A DNA stretch of 64,000 bases from Notospermus geniculatus. Taxonomy: Eukaryota; Nemertea; Pilidiophora; Heteronemertea; Lineidae. Both the position numbers and the translations under genes were made by a program. Shown piece after piece: positions 10,929-21,747 of the stretch; position 1 is the first letter of the stretch, and each line of letters begins with the position of its first letter. Location of the stretch: the NCBI GenBank assembly GCA_002633025.1, contig NMRB01000924.1, positions 34,521 to 98,520 on the forward strand, written 5' to 3'. The notes below the pieces were generated by a model. It had not been told where the DNA came from and ran no database searches. It worked only from the letters and a program-made list of their open reading frames with translations.

Positions 10929-12238
10929 CTGAAAGTAGAAAAGGAGATTGTTGTTGGTTCACATTGTTAGCTATGGAAGAAATGCAGTAAGTAAGGCATG
11001 GTTGTTGAATTCTTTTGATTACAGATGGTGTGACTAACAGGGTGACCAACTCTTCAAGTCTGAAACTTTCTTCAGTAACAATTTGGCATACATGTAAATA
11101 GGTTTTTTTTCAGTAGTTTTGGCAACATGTAAGTATATTTGTGAAGTTTCCCAAAAAGGAACTTTAGCAGATAGGCCTAGATGTCCAGAAAATTCCAGAT
11201 CATTTCAGATATTCAGAAGTGGTTGCCAGCTGTGGACAAATCTGATTAACTTAAAGCCACACTGTATTGAATTCAGAAATTGATTACGTCCTCCGACGTT
11301 AGTGTAGTGTAAAATGTACTATTCTCTATCTGAATGCATTAGAGCACTGCCTGCAGTTTTTTCATTGTGTGCTGAAAACTAGGTCTTGATTCTTTGAAGT
11401 ACGTATGAGGCAAGCATTTTGGGGACCATCACGAGGCTATGAGACCTCTGCATGCACTATCGTAACACTTTGAAAATATCGTAAAATTCATACTGTGAGG
11501 CTTTAAAGACAGTGAGACATTGTTAGACAACGTGGTACATGTACTGCAATCTGAAAATGAGAAGATCGGGAACCATGCGACATTTACAATGCCATCTTGT
11601 TTCTTTCTGGAAGTAACCTTGAATCTGTTTTTGAAGAAGACAGGCATCTTGTTGTAGTACACCTTTTCAAGAACTAATTCAAATAGTGCATCTATAGAGT
11701 AGAGTGTTCAATGTCATGAATAATATGTCAAGGTGTCACCTTTGGAGTGAGCTCAGCTTTTAGGCCTCTGTTTAAATAGGGTCCTGGGCCTAGATGGTGG
11801 GGCTTAGTGGGGGTTTATAGTGAGATGTTGCGAACATGATTTCCGAGGCTGTGTTTTTGGTTCTGGTAGGGCCTACTGATGAAGTAGGCCTAGTTTGGGT
11901 GGGGCCGGGGCTAGAGGTTAGCCTTTTCCGTGCCTGGCCCTGGGCCTTTCCTGGTAGAGGCCAAGGATCCCCCGTCGGGCATGTCGGGGCAGGGCAGGGG
12001 GAGTCTGGGGGCGCAGAGGGAGAGCAATTCTAGAGGGTGGAGAACAATGAGGACTTAAAAATTGGCACAGTAGGGGGGCCTACATTGAAATTAATGGGAA
12101 GAATGCGGTGTTGGCGAAGGACATGGTGGAGGATGGAAAAGGCGGGCGTGGCGGAGTTGGTCCGATGAGCGCCAACGACCTGTCATCTTCCTTGAACGCA
12201 ATAAAGTTTCCGAATTTTCGAGCTTGTTTTCTGTGTTT
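10929..12238. other. Intergenic stretch with two dispersed repeat fragments
   Basis: No convincing exon is seen. About 11252-11345 is repeated in inverted orientation at about 47365-47455 (shared GTATTGAATTCAGAAA and TTAGTGTAGTGTAAAA). About 11567-11604 (ACATTTACAATG core) recurs at about 52683-52720. The segment 11830-12030 is G-rich and open on the plus strand, but its composition is not protein-like. Confidence 0.4.
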
Positions 12239-12603
12239 ACCCATCGATTTTTCACGAACTGCCCGTGTATAGTTCATTCCAATGCCCAGGATGGATTTTA
12301 AATTATCTCTACAACATTCTACCCACGGATGGACGGTTTATTTTGTCGAAATTTGTTAGGTTTGTGTCTCGAAGTGAGGTCGGCACATCGGCATGGTGCG
12401 CGTAATGCTGTTTCCTTTTGCAGTTTTGAAAAATTCAATTTCGGGCTAGGCCCACCTGCGTTCACCCATCGATTTTCATCAAACTGCCAGTGCACAGCTC
12501 ATGCCAGTGCCCAAGGTGGACGTAAAACTGTCTCTAGAATATTCTACCCATCGCTGGCGAGTTAATTTTGCCGAATTTTGTTAGATTTGAGTCTCGAAGC
12601 GAG
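12239..12603. repeat. Diverged tandem duplication of about 140 bp
   Basis: Segments 12239-12380 and 12464-12603 align along their whole length, from ACCCATCGATTTT to the TCTCGAAG block, with scattered substitutions. The period is about 225 bp. The sequence is non-coding. Confidence 0.7.
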
Positions 12604-12946
12604 TGCACGGTCAATCGCCAGTTCGCCCGTCGGCTGCCGGCGTCGTCTGCTTCGGGCATGCGCACACGTGTTCGCGAAGCTGATTGGCCGATTCAACAGT
12701 GGGCCTAGTGCGTTAGCGCATTTGTACATTTTGCGTGCACAGGGTAAGATCGAGACAGCCATCGTACCCCATGCCATCCTATGCTCGCTTCCAGGCGGCT
12801 AACTCTATCTCGCAGCATTGGGCAGGTGCACAGCGGATTTTTTAGGGGAGGAGAGGTTTGGAAGTGTGTTCCGAAATCGGAGGACGGTAAAGAGAGAATG
12901 TACACAACTCTGCTGTACACTGGTACATTACACACACGCACGTGCA

Positions 12947-13378
12947 TTAACCATTGAGTTCGCTTCGCAAAGCTGAGCTCACTAATAACTTGAGATATTT
13001 CAGGAAACTATCATAATTACTGCATCTGACTAGAAGAGCGGTCCAATTGTTGTCTATAAATCCAGAAGCACTTTGTGAATGTGAATCAAAAACAGTATAA
13101 CCCTTTGAGTACTCAAACAGTGTGATCGTATAACCACGGCATAAAAAGAAACAATGCTGATGGCTAGCAAAAGCCCATCTCATTCCATTCTGTAGAGTGT
13201 AATAAAGTTCAGCTACAGCACCATTGAAAATTATTCCTGTATAGCTTTGTGAAAGAAATAATTTGTATGTTTTGTATAACCTTTCCAGAAATTTAGCAGC
13301 CAGCACTCGAACTAAGTTCTCCTCACTGCAAGCCATCAAGGAATTCAAAAAAGTCGGGTCAACCGTTTTACATGGCAA
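12947..13378 (-). pseudogene. Cysteine-protease-like domain fragment (C76/OTU-like, mobile-element type)
   Basis: An open minus-strand frame of 143 codons encodes a block with a GYTITLF strand, then YTVFDSHSQSASGF, then a hydrophobic tail. A 'FDSHSR..G' signature is what I associate with the Asp-His part of papain-like proteases encoded by some animal mobile elements and by large DNA virus tegument proteins. The motif FNGAVAELYYTL lies where the domain would begin, but I see no catalytic Cys-containing consensus, so it may be inactive or cut. It is probably a fragment of a Helitron-like or PIF1-helicase-associated polyprotein. Nothing else of such a polyprotein lies directly beside it. Confidence 0.45.
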
Positions 13379-13730
13379 TGCAAGGGGCTAAAGATTCCCC
13401 CAGACGTCATCACTGAACACCGAGCGCCGTGTTTCTGAAAGGGTGTAGGCCTACGTATGAGAAATCTTGCTGGATCTATAAGTAGGCCTAACATTTGCAA
13501 ATAGTTTCAAACCATTAGACGAAACAAGAAAGTAAATTAAAATTGTCTCGAAAAAGCAATGAAATGAAGAGTGCTCGGCAACCTATCTATAATTTACCCG
13601 AAACAATTCTTCCTTGCTTCATAAATTATTGTTAGATAAGTTCTGCTTTCAATTATTCATCAGTCAAGTAAGCGGACAGGCAAGCTGAACACCCAGCCAA
13701 CAGCTGAGTTATATTTCAAAAGCAGAATCT

Positions 13731-14540
13731 TTAGTCTGGTTCACAATGTGCCAAATTCAGTTGCTCACTCACTAAAGCAAACGCCTCAGTTTCTCCTCCA
13801 AACGTTCGTCGTACGTCTCCGGGTCCGAATGTGGAACATCGGGTGGCTTCCCGGCGAGCACGGCCAATGGTATGGACGTGATAGGACCTTTTCCGGAATG
13901 ATTCCGGAAAAGGTCCTATCACGTCCATACCAACCCGATCTAACGGTCTACACACGGCCATCTTCTGCAGTGGCGCCTTCCTGTGAAGAATCGGATTCCG
14001 ACGTTGCTCACACGTCCGACACTTACGGATCTGCTGTCTCACATACCGTTCCATACTGGGTAAATAGAAAGACTGTTTAATCTTTGCAGAAGTATTGCAG
14101 ACCCCAAAGTGTCCAGATGACGCCTCAGTATGAGCTTTCTGAAAAATGTCAAATTTCATTACTTCCGGCACAACAACTCGGTAAACGAAACTATCGTGAT
14201 GTTCAAATTCCCATTTAAAATAGATCAAATCGTCCTTCATTTCCAACTGGTCAAACACTGCCCACCATTTCCGTACAGCAGGCTGAAACTCTAACAGTTC
14301 CGAACGATCTACCCGCTGACCATTTTTCAGCCATTCACGAACAATCTTCAAGTGCGAGTCGTTTTCCTGCGCCTCAACCATATCGACGTGGACAGTTTCA
14401 TCTAAAGTTATCAAATGTACTTGTTTATCTGCCACACCCCCACCCAGGCTCGTCCTGTTTGTCACTAAAGGCAGAAGTGTCGCCAGTACTATTCTGAACC
14501 TCATGATCCTGACTGACAGGTGCAACAGAAGAGTCCACAT
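13731..14540 (-). pseudogene. Ty3/gypsy integrase remnant (zinc-binding domain plus start of core)
   Basis: The minus-strand frame encodes an H-H-C-C integrase zinc finger: GHFG, FYLPSMERYV, then CRTCEQRR. This is followed by RPLDRVGMDVIGPFP, the entry to the catalytic core. Immediately after, the sequence folds back on itself (palindrome 13869-13931). Beyond it, another frame resembles the region after the core, ending in PETYDERLEEKLR. The catalytic core between these points is missing. The upstream part reads as the usual linker before the zinc finger. This is an internally deleted, inactive copy. Confidence 0.75.
13869..13931. repeat. Perfect 31-bp inverted duplication at a deletion junction
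   Basis: The arms 13869-13899 and 13901-13931 are exact complements around a single G at 13900. One arm encodes GMDVIGPFPE of the integrase on the minus strand, and the other is its reverse complement. This marks the break where the integrase core is lost. Confidence 0.9.
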
Positions 14541-14586
14541 TACGCACAATCTCAGGTAAGTCAATGTTGTCCACAACTGACTGAAT

Positions 14587-14785
14587 GTAGGAAAAAATCC
14601 CCCCGGAAAAAATCCCCCTGGAAAAAATCCCCCCTGAAAAAATCCCCCCGGAAAAAATCCCCCTGGAAAAAATCCACTTTTTGGTAAGGTAGGAAAAAAT
14701 CCCCCCGGAAAAAATCCCCCTTTTGGAGAAGTAGGAAAAAATCCCCCTTTTTGGTAAAGTAGGAAAAAATCCCCCAGGAAAGTCT
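14587..14785. repeat. GGAAAAAATCCCCC tandem repeat
   Basis: About ten units of 14-16 bp with the core GGAAAAAATCCCCC, some separated by a longer TTTTTGGTAAGGTAGG spacer. On the minus strand it happens to read as GGFFP repeats in frame with the gypsy remnant, but this is low-complexity sequence. Confidence 0.85.
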
Positions 14786-15202
14786 GCCTTATGTATATTT
14801 CACTGGTAGTGAAGTATAATACCTGGTATGCTTTAATTGGTTTGCGCTGGGCTNTTACGCTGTCCCAGTAGACTCGAAGTCGAGGTTCGCTCCACATTCA
14901 ACGAATAATGGGGGCCTGTGGATTTCATGCATTCCAACCATGAACATCAACACGAATATAATGGTCCTGTTCCGTAGAAACAATCTTCGGAATTGGGCCG
15001 TCTTTGTTCGTCTCCGACATAGCATCATGTCGAAATGACGAAATAAAAAAAAAATCGATACTGCACAACAACCACACCAATTTTTATTTATCACCGGCTG
15101 GCTGGACTACGTATTCGTTTTTTGTCCGAAATGTATATCCATTGCAGAGGTTAACTTAACTTTCCCACTATTTCATACATGATGGAATTCGATTTCAGAA
15201 CC

Positions 15203-15735
15203 TCAGCTGAAGCCACGGCATTTTCTTTTTTTCTTGCGTCTTCGTTTTTCTTCTTCATTATCATTTGGGTTTTTTTCGCAGAAGTTGCCTAAAAATATAA
15301 CGAAGGATTTGGGTACCCTTAACGTTACGGGGGCTTTGTGAATAAGGTGCCTGATGAGGGCTCCCTCTTTCTGAGTCGTAACGGTCGTGAATGCTTTAAA
15401 TTCAGCTGGTAACCCTTTTAGCAGCATAGCCACTAAAAGACTGTCACTAATCTCCTCTCCCGCACTTTTCAGGGAGGTCGAGGGTTCTCTGTCCTGAGCT
15501 TGTAGTCTGTCACGCTCTCGTTGCTGAATTTTTGTAGGCTGCATAGTTCTGTATACAGGGCAATGATCCTCGGTTTGCCCTTTGACCGGTAGTGTTCCCA
15601 TAGGATTTTAGGGGCTGTTCTGCCTTCGTCCACGGCGTCTCTCAGTCTTCGATCGTCCAAACACTGGACTAACTCCGCAAATGCATCTGCGTTCTTACTC
15701 CTACCTGCAGCGTCCAGTTCATCGTCTTTTCATCG
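15203..15735 (-). pseudogene. Retrotransposon Gag remnant (copia/UBN2-like)
   Basis: Two minus-strand frames are offset by a frameshift near 15470-15480. The first (about 15735-15470) holds DDRRLRDAVDEGRTAPKILW, then LYTELCSLQKF and a VTDYKLR stretch. The second continues EEISDSLLVAMLLKGLPAEF. The order W..L...Y, then LY.EL..L, then LLKGLP.EF is the usual arrangement in copia-type Gag. The copia assignment is a family-pattern inference. It ends in a lysine-rich tail and is not functional. Confidence 0.55.
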
Positions 15736-16199
15736 CCTCCTTACCATCCACACAGATTTCATCAATGGTTTTTTTTCCAACGAATTTGTGAGCTTGACCA
15801 CTGTCAACAGCATACAATAATTTTGATCTTTGCCAGCTGTACATGCTGCTCCTGCAACCTGTAATATTCCCGATGGACTCAGATATCATGTCCTAGATGT
15901 CTTGCAAGCTAGTCTAGTTCATTTTCCTTCATTTTCCTTCATATTCAGTACCTTAAAAAGAATTCACTAGTTATCACATGATTGGCAATGTTGGATAGCA
16001 ATGGTCGAAAATGCACATAATTGACATTGTTGGCTAGTAATGGTCGAAAATGCACTAACAGGGGAAATCCTTTTACCACTGTCATTATAACATGACAGAT
16101 GTTGCACACATTTTCAGTCTTTCGTTTATTGGTTTTAAGACAGAAAAAGAAGGGAAAAAATGAAAAAAAACCCAACCAGACCAATGCCTCAACCACCAT
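15736..16199. other. No gene recognised
   Basis: I see no exon or retroelement motif. Near 16000-16060 the phrase ATGGTCGAAAATGCAC occurs twice, about 40 bp apart. Confidence 0.3.
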
Positions 16200-17129
16200 T
16201 GAACAAGTGGTCAGTGTATGTTTTGCCTTCTGTAATCAAGGCAGAGAAGCACTAATTCCACAGCATTTTAGAGACGGAAGACTTGGCCACTTACCCAAAC
16301 GAATGGCCACTTACCCAAACGAATTTTCCCTATTTTTGTAACTCACCTGAGATACTGTAGCAATATATTTCCGCAGATTTGTACTCCGGAACTTGTCTTG
16401 CTCCTCAAGATCAGCCTCTTTTACCAGTTCTGCAAACGCATCACAACCCTTGATATGATTCAAACTGCCATGGGACAATGGAAACGCAAACGGGTTCTTG
16501 TTGGCAGGCCTTTCCTTACGGAAAATCCAGGAGTGCCAAAAATGGCTCCCCTCGGTTACTTCAGTGACCCCTCTAGGGGAGCCTTTTTTGTCACGTGGTG
16601 TGATCCCATTTAAAACATTGTCCGAGTGTGCCTTAAAACTTAACCAACTAGCTTAACCATGCAGTTGCATCTTTTTCACTTCAGGGATGGAAGGAAGACA
16701 GGAAAGAGAAAGCAAATTAGCTGAAATTGTGAATCTGAATGACCAAGAGAGAGCAAGATTGAACATTGATTTGTTATTTTATTTGTGAATCCCACCAATC
16801 ATGAGAAAATTGTTAATAAAATGAAAAGAAAGGGGCTGTTCACTTTCGGAACCATTTTCCCAACTATTTTTTCATTATGTTAAAGTTGTTTGATTTTCAT
16901 GATAACTTCAGGCATAATATTTTATAATGTGAACTACATAATCATGAAAGAAAAAATGTGACATCAGCTTCATTAATTAGGAAAACAAAGAGCATTTGCA
17001 AAAGGTCCGAAATCAGCATGAAAACAGTGAAATTATTCCCTAATGTTTGTTCTACTGATGAACAAGTGGTCAGTGTATGTTTTGCCTTCTGTAATCAAGG
17101 CAGAGAAGCACTAATTCCACAGCATTTTA
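16200..17129. repeat. 859-bp interval bounded by identical 71-bp direct repeats
   Basis: The 71 bases at 16200-16270 and 17059-17129 are identical, beginning TGAACAAGTGGTCAG and ending CCACAGCATTTTA. The right copy abuts the broken end of the DIRS-like element exactly. The interior has no recognised coding sequence. It could be a solo-LTR-like duplication, a segmental duplication or an assembly artefact. Confidence 0.75.
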
Positions 17130-17396
17130 AGGGCTCCGCACACCAAGACTTGATGAGCGCCTGATTGTCTACTAAACACATCCACCCTCTTGTTGGCTAT
17201 TCTGTCGGGTATGGACTGAAATGTCCTGAGCAAGGTGTCTGCCTCTTTAAGGTGGATGGGTCTGGAGTCATCAAGCGCCCAAAAATCTCGCAATACCAGT
17301 TCCTCCGACAAATAGACCCCCCAACCGAAGCCGCTCGCGTCGGTGGCCAAGGACACCTCGGTATGTCTTTCCTCCCGCCATTTAGCCCAACTACTG

Positions 17397-18220
17397 GGCT
17401 TGTGGTAATCGACTCGACGCGACGCGACCACTCGATGACTCGATGGTTGCTGGGGAAGCTTCAAAACGCGCAATTACTAGTAATCGGCCAAGTAGGCCTA
17501 GTGATTACACTAGTAAAAAGATAATGATAGAAGAAAGAAAAATTGTCATCGTGTGAAATTGGGATAAATTTGTTGTCTTATCGCATGTAGGCCATATCGT
17601 ATTTCTGAGACGCACGATCTCCGCTGATCCAGGTACGCCCATCCTTGGCCAACAACCCGCCCAATGGTTTGCTACCATTTCGAATTAGTTTGTGGATTCC
17701 GACATAAGTAAACTTCGTGCCATACACTCCAGTTTTACGGTTTTACGACTATGCGAGAATACTGGCCACACAGCTTACAATACGTCACGCGGGAAAATGG
17801 GCCAAGTCAAGTAATGATGCGCCAAGGTAACATGGGTTAGAAAGTTATGCACTTTAACAGAGAATTCTTTAATATCAAAAACACTTTTAAATTTTCAAAT
17901 CCGATGAATAATAACGTTGGCCCATTATGAATTCCCCTTGCCTTGATGCGCATGATTGCTTAATCTGTACTACTTAGTAGAGGATTGGAATGGCCCACTT
18001 ATAACCAGAGGGGTGCAAGGTGCAATTAGGTCATTGGCTCAGATCAACCAGATGATGTAAGTTTAAAATGAGTCAAAGTGGGAAGGTGTATTTCTCTGTA
18101 ACAAATTTTCTATGCACCGGGTAATGGTCAGTGTACTACTGTACTTAGCCCAAATACCGCCCCCAAGCAACCATCGAGTCATCGAGTGGTCGCGTCGCGT
18201 CAAGTCGATTACCACAAGCC
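17397..18220. mobile_element. 824-bp TIR transposon with 55-bp TIRs and 9-bp TSD, nested in DIRS RT
   Basis: The terminal inverted repeats 17397-17451 and 18166-18220 match over 55 bp with one difference and begin GGCTTGTGGTAATCGA. Both flanks carry CAACTACTG (17388-17396 and 18221-18229), a 9-bp target-site duplication. A 7-bp duplication with longer TIRs fits the same bases. The DIRS coding sequence resumes directly across the site. The interior has no transposase, so it is non-autonomous. A 9-bp TSD with long TIRs suggests a Mutator-like (MULE) origin, which is an inference. Confidence 0.85.
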
Positions 18221-18495
18221 CAACTACTGTGGTCGTCTAAGAAACGCCAGAAAAGAATTTCGTCCCTCAGATCCCCTTTCACTGGAATGAGACAGCCCTG
18301 CTTTTCAGCCAAGCTAATACTTCTGGCCATCACCCGAATATAGAGCCTTGCAAATGGAATACACAAACTGAAGGACATACACTTGCCCATAAGCTTCTGC
18401 AGGGAATTCACATGCACTGAATCAGCCTCGAGAATTTCCTCTCTCAGCACCCTGAAGCTCAACTTCTTGGGGGCCAGGATTTCAAAGACCCTGGA

Positions 18496-19432
18496 CCGGT
18501 ATTCATAAAACTTCTTAACTTAAGACCACTTAAACCAGAAGTGCACCGCTAAGCCAGGTGGGGTGCTTATCTTGAGATTCATAAACCTACTTAAGTACCC
18601 TGCCTAGCTCAGTGCCCCGCACAAGTCGTTGCTACGGGCCTATGTCATATTTCATGGTCAGAATGTTCATTTTTTGCGGTTTGGCGAGCGTCCAAGTGGT
18701 TGACTCACAATACTGCAGTCAGTGTCAATGCCGTGTTATGTAATTTTGCTATAAATAGTTGTATTGCCGTCAAGGAGGAATACCAAGGCGAAGAGAAAGC
18801 CAAGTTTTTGAGAACTCTTCATCGCAAAAAAATGATGCGTGAATGAGAATTGTTATTGATAGGTATTAGGATGCCGTACAAAAAGGGGTCGTTAACCAGT
18901 GCGTGATTCGTTTGAGTTTGAGGTTCGAGGTTGTTGCGAATAACATCAACGACATCCAATAATATCTGTCCATCGACCCGACATCGTTGATAAAGTTCAA
19001 GATCAAAAAGTGCACTCTTTTGCAAAAAACGCGTTCGCGACGCATTGGGTCATATGAATAAAGACTAATAAATGCTTTTACTTGAAATTTGCAATACGAA
19101 TGCACTAGGCAATGCTGCACAAATCTGAAGTAAAAGCATTTGCTAGTCTTTATTCATATGACCTATTGCCCGCCTTCTTTCAATCTCAAACTGTGAGGCT
19201 AACATTAGAGTGGCCATCTCCTTCGATTAAATAGCCAAAACTGAATGATTCAAAGCAAATAAGCCAATCTACCTAAAGATAAGACTGCCTCGGAGGTGTC
19301 TCAAATCTAAGAGACAATTTGAGTGGTCTACTTGACTTAAGTGTCATATTGAATGCCACTTGTTGGGTGCACCAAAGTTAAGGAGGGGTTTGTTCGCTCT
19401 GCTTTGACTTAAGTAGCTTTATGAATACCAGG
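18496..19432 (-). mobile_element. Harbinger-like defective transposon (937 bp)
   Basis: The ends read CCGGTATTCATAAA and, inverted, CCTGGTATTCATAAA, and the DIRS sequence CCTGGA is present on both sides (18490-18495 and 19433-19438). On the minus strand, near 18830-19025, a frame holds LFDLELYQRCRVDGQILLDV, then LEPQTQTNHAL. This resembles the N-terminal part of PIF/Harbinger transposases. The rest of the transposase is missing. The 6-bp flank repeat is not the 3-bp TSD usual for Harbinger, so family and boundaries need checking. A smaller MITE (19048-19163) lies inside. Confidence 0.6.
19048..19163. mobile_element. 116-bp MITE, family D, copy 1
   Basis: The inverted termini GGTCATATGAATAAAGACTA and its complement are followed inward by the AAATGCTTTTACTT block on both sides. 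It interrupts the Harbinger-like frame. A diverged relative is at 31041-31163. Confidence 0.75.
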
Positions 19433-20747
19433 CCTGGAATCTGAATGCACAATCAGCCCCAAGTGTAGCATTTGGAGTTTAGGAAACCAGAGGGACTTCA
19501 GAAATTCAATGGTGAAGCCTACGAGGGTAAGAACTGTTGTGCTGTAGACTATTGACAAGCCGGTCCTTTGCAATCACGAACAAACTGCTCCCACCAAGGG
19601 TCCCAGGAAGCGATCGTCAATATACTGTGAAGTGATGATCCCCTTCATCCTAAGCAGAGACGTCACCTGCAGCCCTGTAGTTTGATATACAAAGGGGCTT
19701 ATACTCCAGCCAAAAAGCAAGACCGTATGCTGAAAATAATATCCACTAACTCCAACCCGAAATACGTTCTCGACTCAGGGGACAGACGGACGCCCATGTA
19801 CGCTGACTTTTCGTCCGAAGACGCCATGAAGTCTCCCTCTTCCAACAACCCAGGGATAACCTTGAGGCCCTCGAGGGAAAACGGGACGTTACTCATAAAA
19901 AGGTTAAGGAAACGCTCATCGTGACATAGGCGGTTTTTCCTAGAACCTCTTATCACCAACAACGGCATAACCAAGTGAGGCGGAGGTACCTCGCCTACCC
20001 TACCTACGAATTCCAAAGCACCTGATCTTAAGCCCTCCTCCATGTGTCTCACAATCTCGTCGCTGAATTCAGCAAAACTACCATAGTTGCTGATAATTAC
20101 TGAAGGGGTGAATCTGAGTTCAGCCTCATGCCATTAAAAACCCCTTTGAAAGGTTTGAAGAAATCCCTCACTCTTACGCCATTCTGGATCCAGTCCCATA
20201 CCAATTCCGACTGTTCATTACCTACAAAGTCCAACAATACCCTCCAATTATCCCTCTCGGTATGCAGCTGGCCCGCGACAAAATATTGAGGGTCCCGCAA
20301 CCTGAGCCGCTCCAACATTGTCTCCCATTCGTCGGCGCCAAGCCTCCAATCTCGAGAAATCAGATCAGAGAAATCCAAAGGCAGGGAAGAGGTAGGTCTG
20401 CCCTTATAGTCCACAAAACGAGGACTCCTTTCCGACAAGATTCTCACAGGGTCGAAATCAGGACCCAGCTCCCACGGAGGCACTACCTGTACTGTACTCT
20501 GCAACGAAACAAGGACCAAACCAAACTAACCATGGAAAACAACCGAAGAAAACGATCATGCAACTTGAGCAAAGTGCCGGACTATAACGGCAGACCCTAC
20601 CTTCCCCGCTGTCCCAAGGTGGCGAACCACGGGGCGTCAGTGTCCCCGGAAGCAGAGAAAGATAAGGTCATACAAATATAATAGCACTGACACAGTATAT
20701 GTGTAAATTCCCACACGTCAATTATGTACGGCTAGCTTACTACAAAA

Positions 20748-21243
20748 TTACGAAGCTGGCTCCTTCTTCTGACTACGCGGGCTTTGAAGAGTATTATGCG
20801 GGCAGTTCCTAAGGAAGTGCTCAGGGGACTTACAAATAAAGCAAACCGCGCCGGAACCCCTACGCCCTCTGGTAGAGAATCTACTCCCCCCTACCCCTAA
20901 AATTGAAACCAGACCAGGAGAACGGAACACTATCCCCCTCTTGTTTAGAGGAGGTCTTCCCCTTCTGCTCAGACTCCTCTTTAAGCTTTTGCACTTTCCG
21001 TGCTGACTTTCTCCATGCATCTATGGCCGTCTGCGCTTTCTTAGCCGTATCATCCGCTATCAGTTTGGTTATCAAAGAATGCAAAGGAAACCCTGTGTCA
21101 TCGTTTTCCCGACACGCCTTCAAAGTCATCTTACACAGCGCGGCATCCTCGTGACTAGCAATGACCGCGGCATCATGGAGGTTCTCCATTGCTGCTAACA
21201 GTATGCCGTTGTCCGTGGACGACCTCTGCGCCAGAGTCCTCAC
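20748..21243 (-). pseudogene. DIRS-like Gag with CCHC zinc knuckle
   Basis: One minus frame (21243-20881) has a helical, charged region containing IDAWRKSARKVQKLKEE. An overlapping frame then carries the zinc knuckle CFICKSPEHFLRNCPH (C-x2-C-x4-H-x4-C) near 20800-20850. The frame change between the two may be a frameshift. The 5' part lies in or beyond the gap at 21260-21629. Confidence 0.6.
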
Positions 21244-21259
21244 CTGCTTTAATGCATAG

Positions 21260-21629
21260 NNNNNNNNNNNNNNNNNNNNNNNNNNNNNNNNNNNNNNNNN
21301 NNNNNNNNNNNNNNNNNNNNNNNNNNNNNNNNNNNNNNNNNNNNNNNNNNNNNNNNNNNNNNNNNNNNNNNNNNNNNNNNNNNNNNNNNNNNNNNNNNNN
21401 NNNNNNNNNNNNNNNNNNNNNNNNNNNNNNNNNNNNNNNNNNNNNNNNNNNNNNNNNNNNNNNNNNNNNNNNNNNNNNNNNNNNNNNNNNNNNNNNNNNN
21501 NNNNNNNNNNNNNNNNNNNNNNNNNNNNNNNNNNNNNNNNNNNNNNNNNNNNNNNNNNNNNNNNNNNNNNNNNNNNNNNNNNNNNNNNNNNNNNNNNNNN
21601 NNNNNNNNNNNNNNNNNNNNNNNNNNNNN
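21260..21629. other. Assembly gap (370 N)
   Basis: A run of 370 undetermined bases. It probably hides the 5' part of the DIRS-like Gag and the left end of that element. Confidence 1.
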
Positions 21630-21747
21630 TTTTGACTGAAATAGCTTGTAGATCAACTGCTGACTTCGGGGATTGTATGGCTTTAAGTTACCATGTGTAT
21701 AGACTCAAATATACATACAGCTAACTCTGACCGTTTTGTGCACATAC

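Larger units (their letters stand above)
17130..20519 (-). pseudogene. DIRS-like reverse transcriptase / RNase H
   Basis: The frame 20519-20097 ends with VFNGMRL. The frame 20052-19699 holds RLCHDERFLNLF, then SSDEKSAYMGVRLSPESRTY, the first Asp-containing RT block. A YIDDRFLG motif (YxDD box) lies near 19605-19630 in a shifted frame. The RT thumb region (18462-18221) holds LQKLMGKCMSFSL, and RNase H starts with VSLATDASGFGWG near 17330-17370, followed by VDNQALIKSW after one further frameshift. The element is dead from frameshifts, insertions and truncation. The YxDD-to-RNase H order fits DIRS/Ngaro-like families. Confidence 0.75.
17130..21243 (-). mobile_element. DIRS-like retrotransposon remnant with two nested DNA transposons
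   Basis: Reading on the minus strand, the order is Gag with zinc knuckle (21243-20748), an N-terminal pol region (20519-20097), reverse transcriptase (20097-19440, continued 18489-18221) and RNase H (17387-17130). The domain order and wording match DIRS-like (YR-type) elements of marine invertebrates. The 5' side runs into the gap at 21260. The 3' side is cut at 17130 within RNase H, so no tyrosine recombinase is attached. Two insertions, 18496-19432 and 17397-18220, interrupt the reading frame. Outside them, coding matches resume at the expected position. Confidence 0.75.

Noticed and set aside
11836-12033. 65-codon plus-strand open frame in G-rich DNA
   Set aside because: Composition is Gly/Trp/Pro from G-rich low-complexity sequence, with no splice sites or family resemblance.
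14597-14790. GGFFP repeat protein
   Set aside because: The reading is a by-product of a short DNA repeat inserted in a dead gypsy copy.
21189-21656. Long open frames across the gap on both strands
   Set aside because: They consist almost entirely of N and carry no information.
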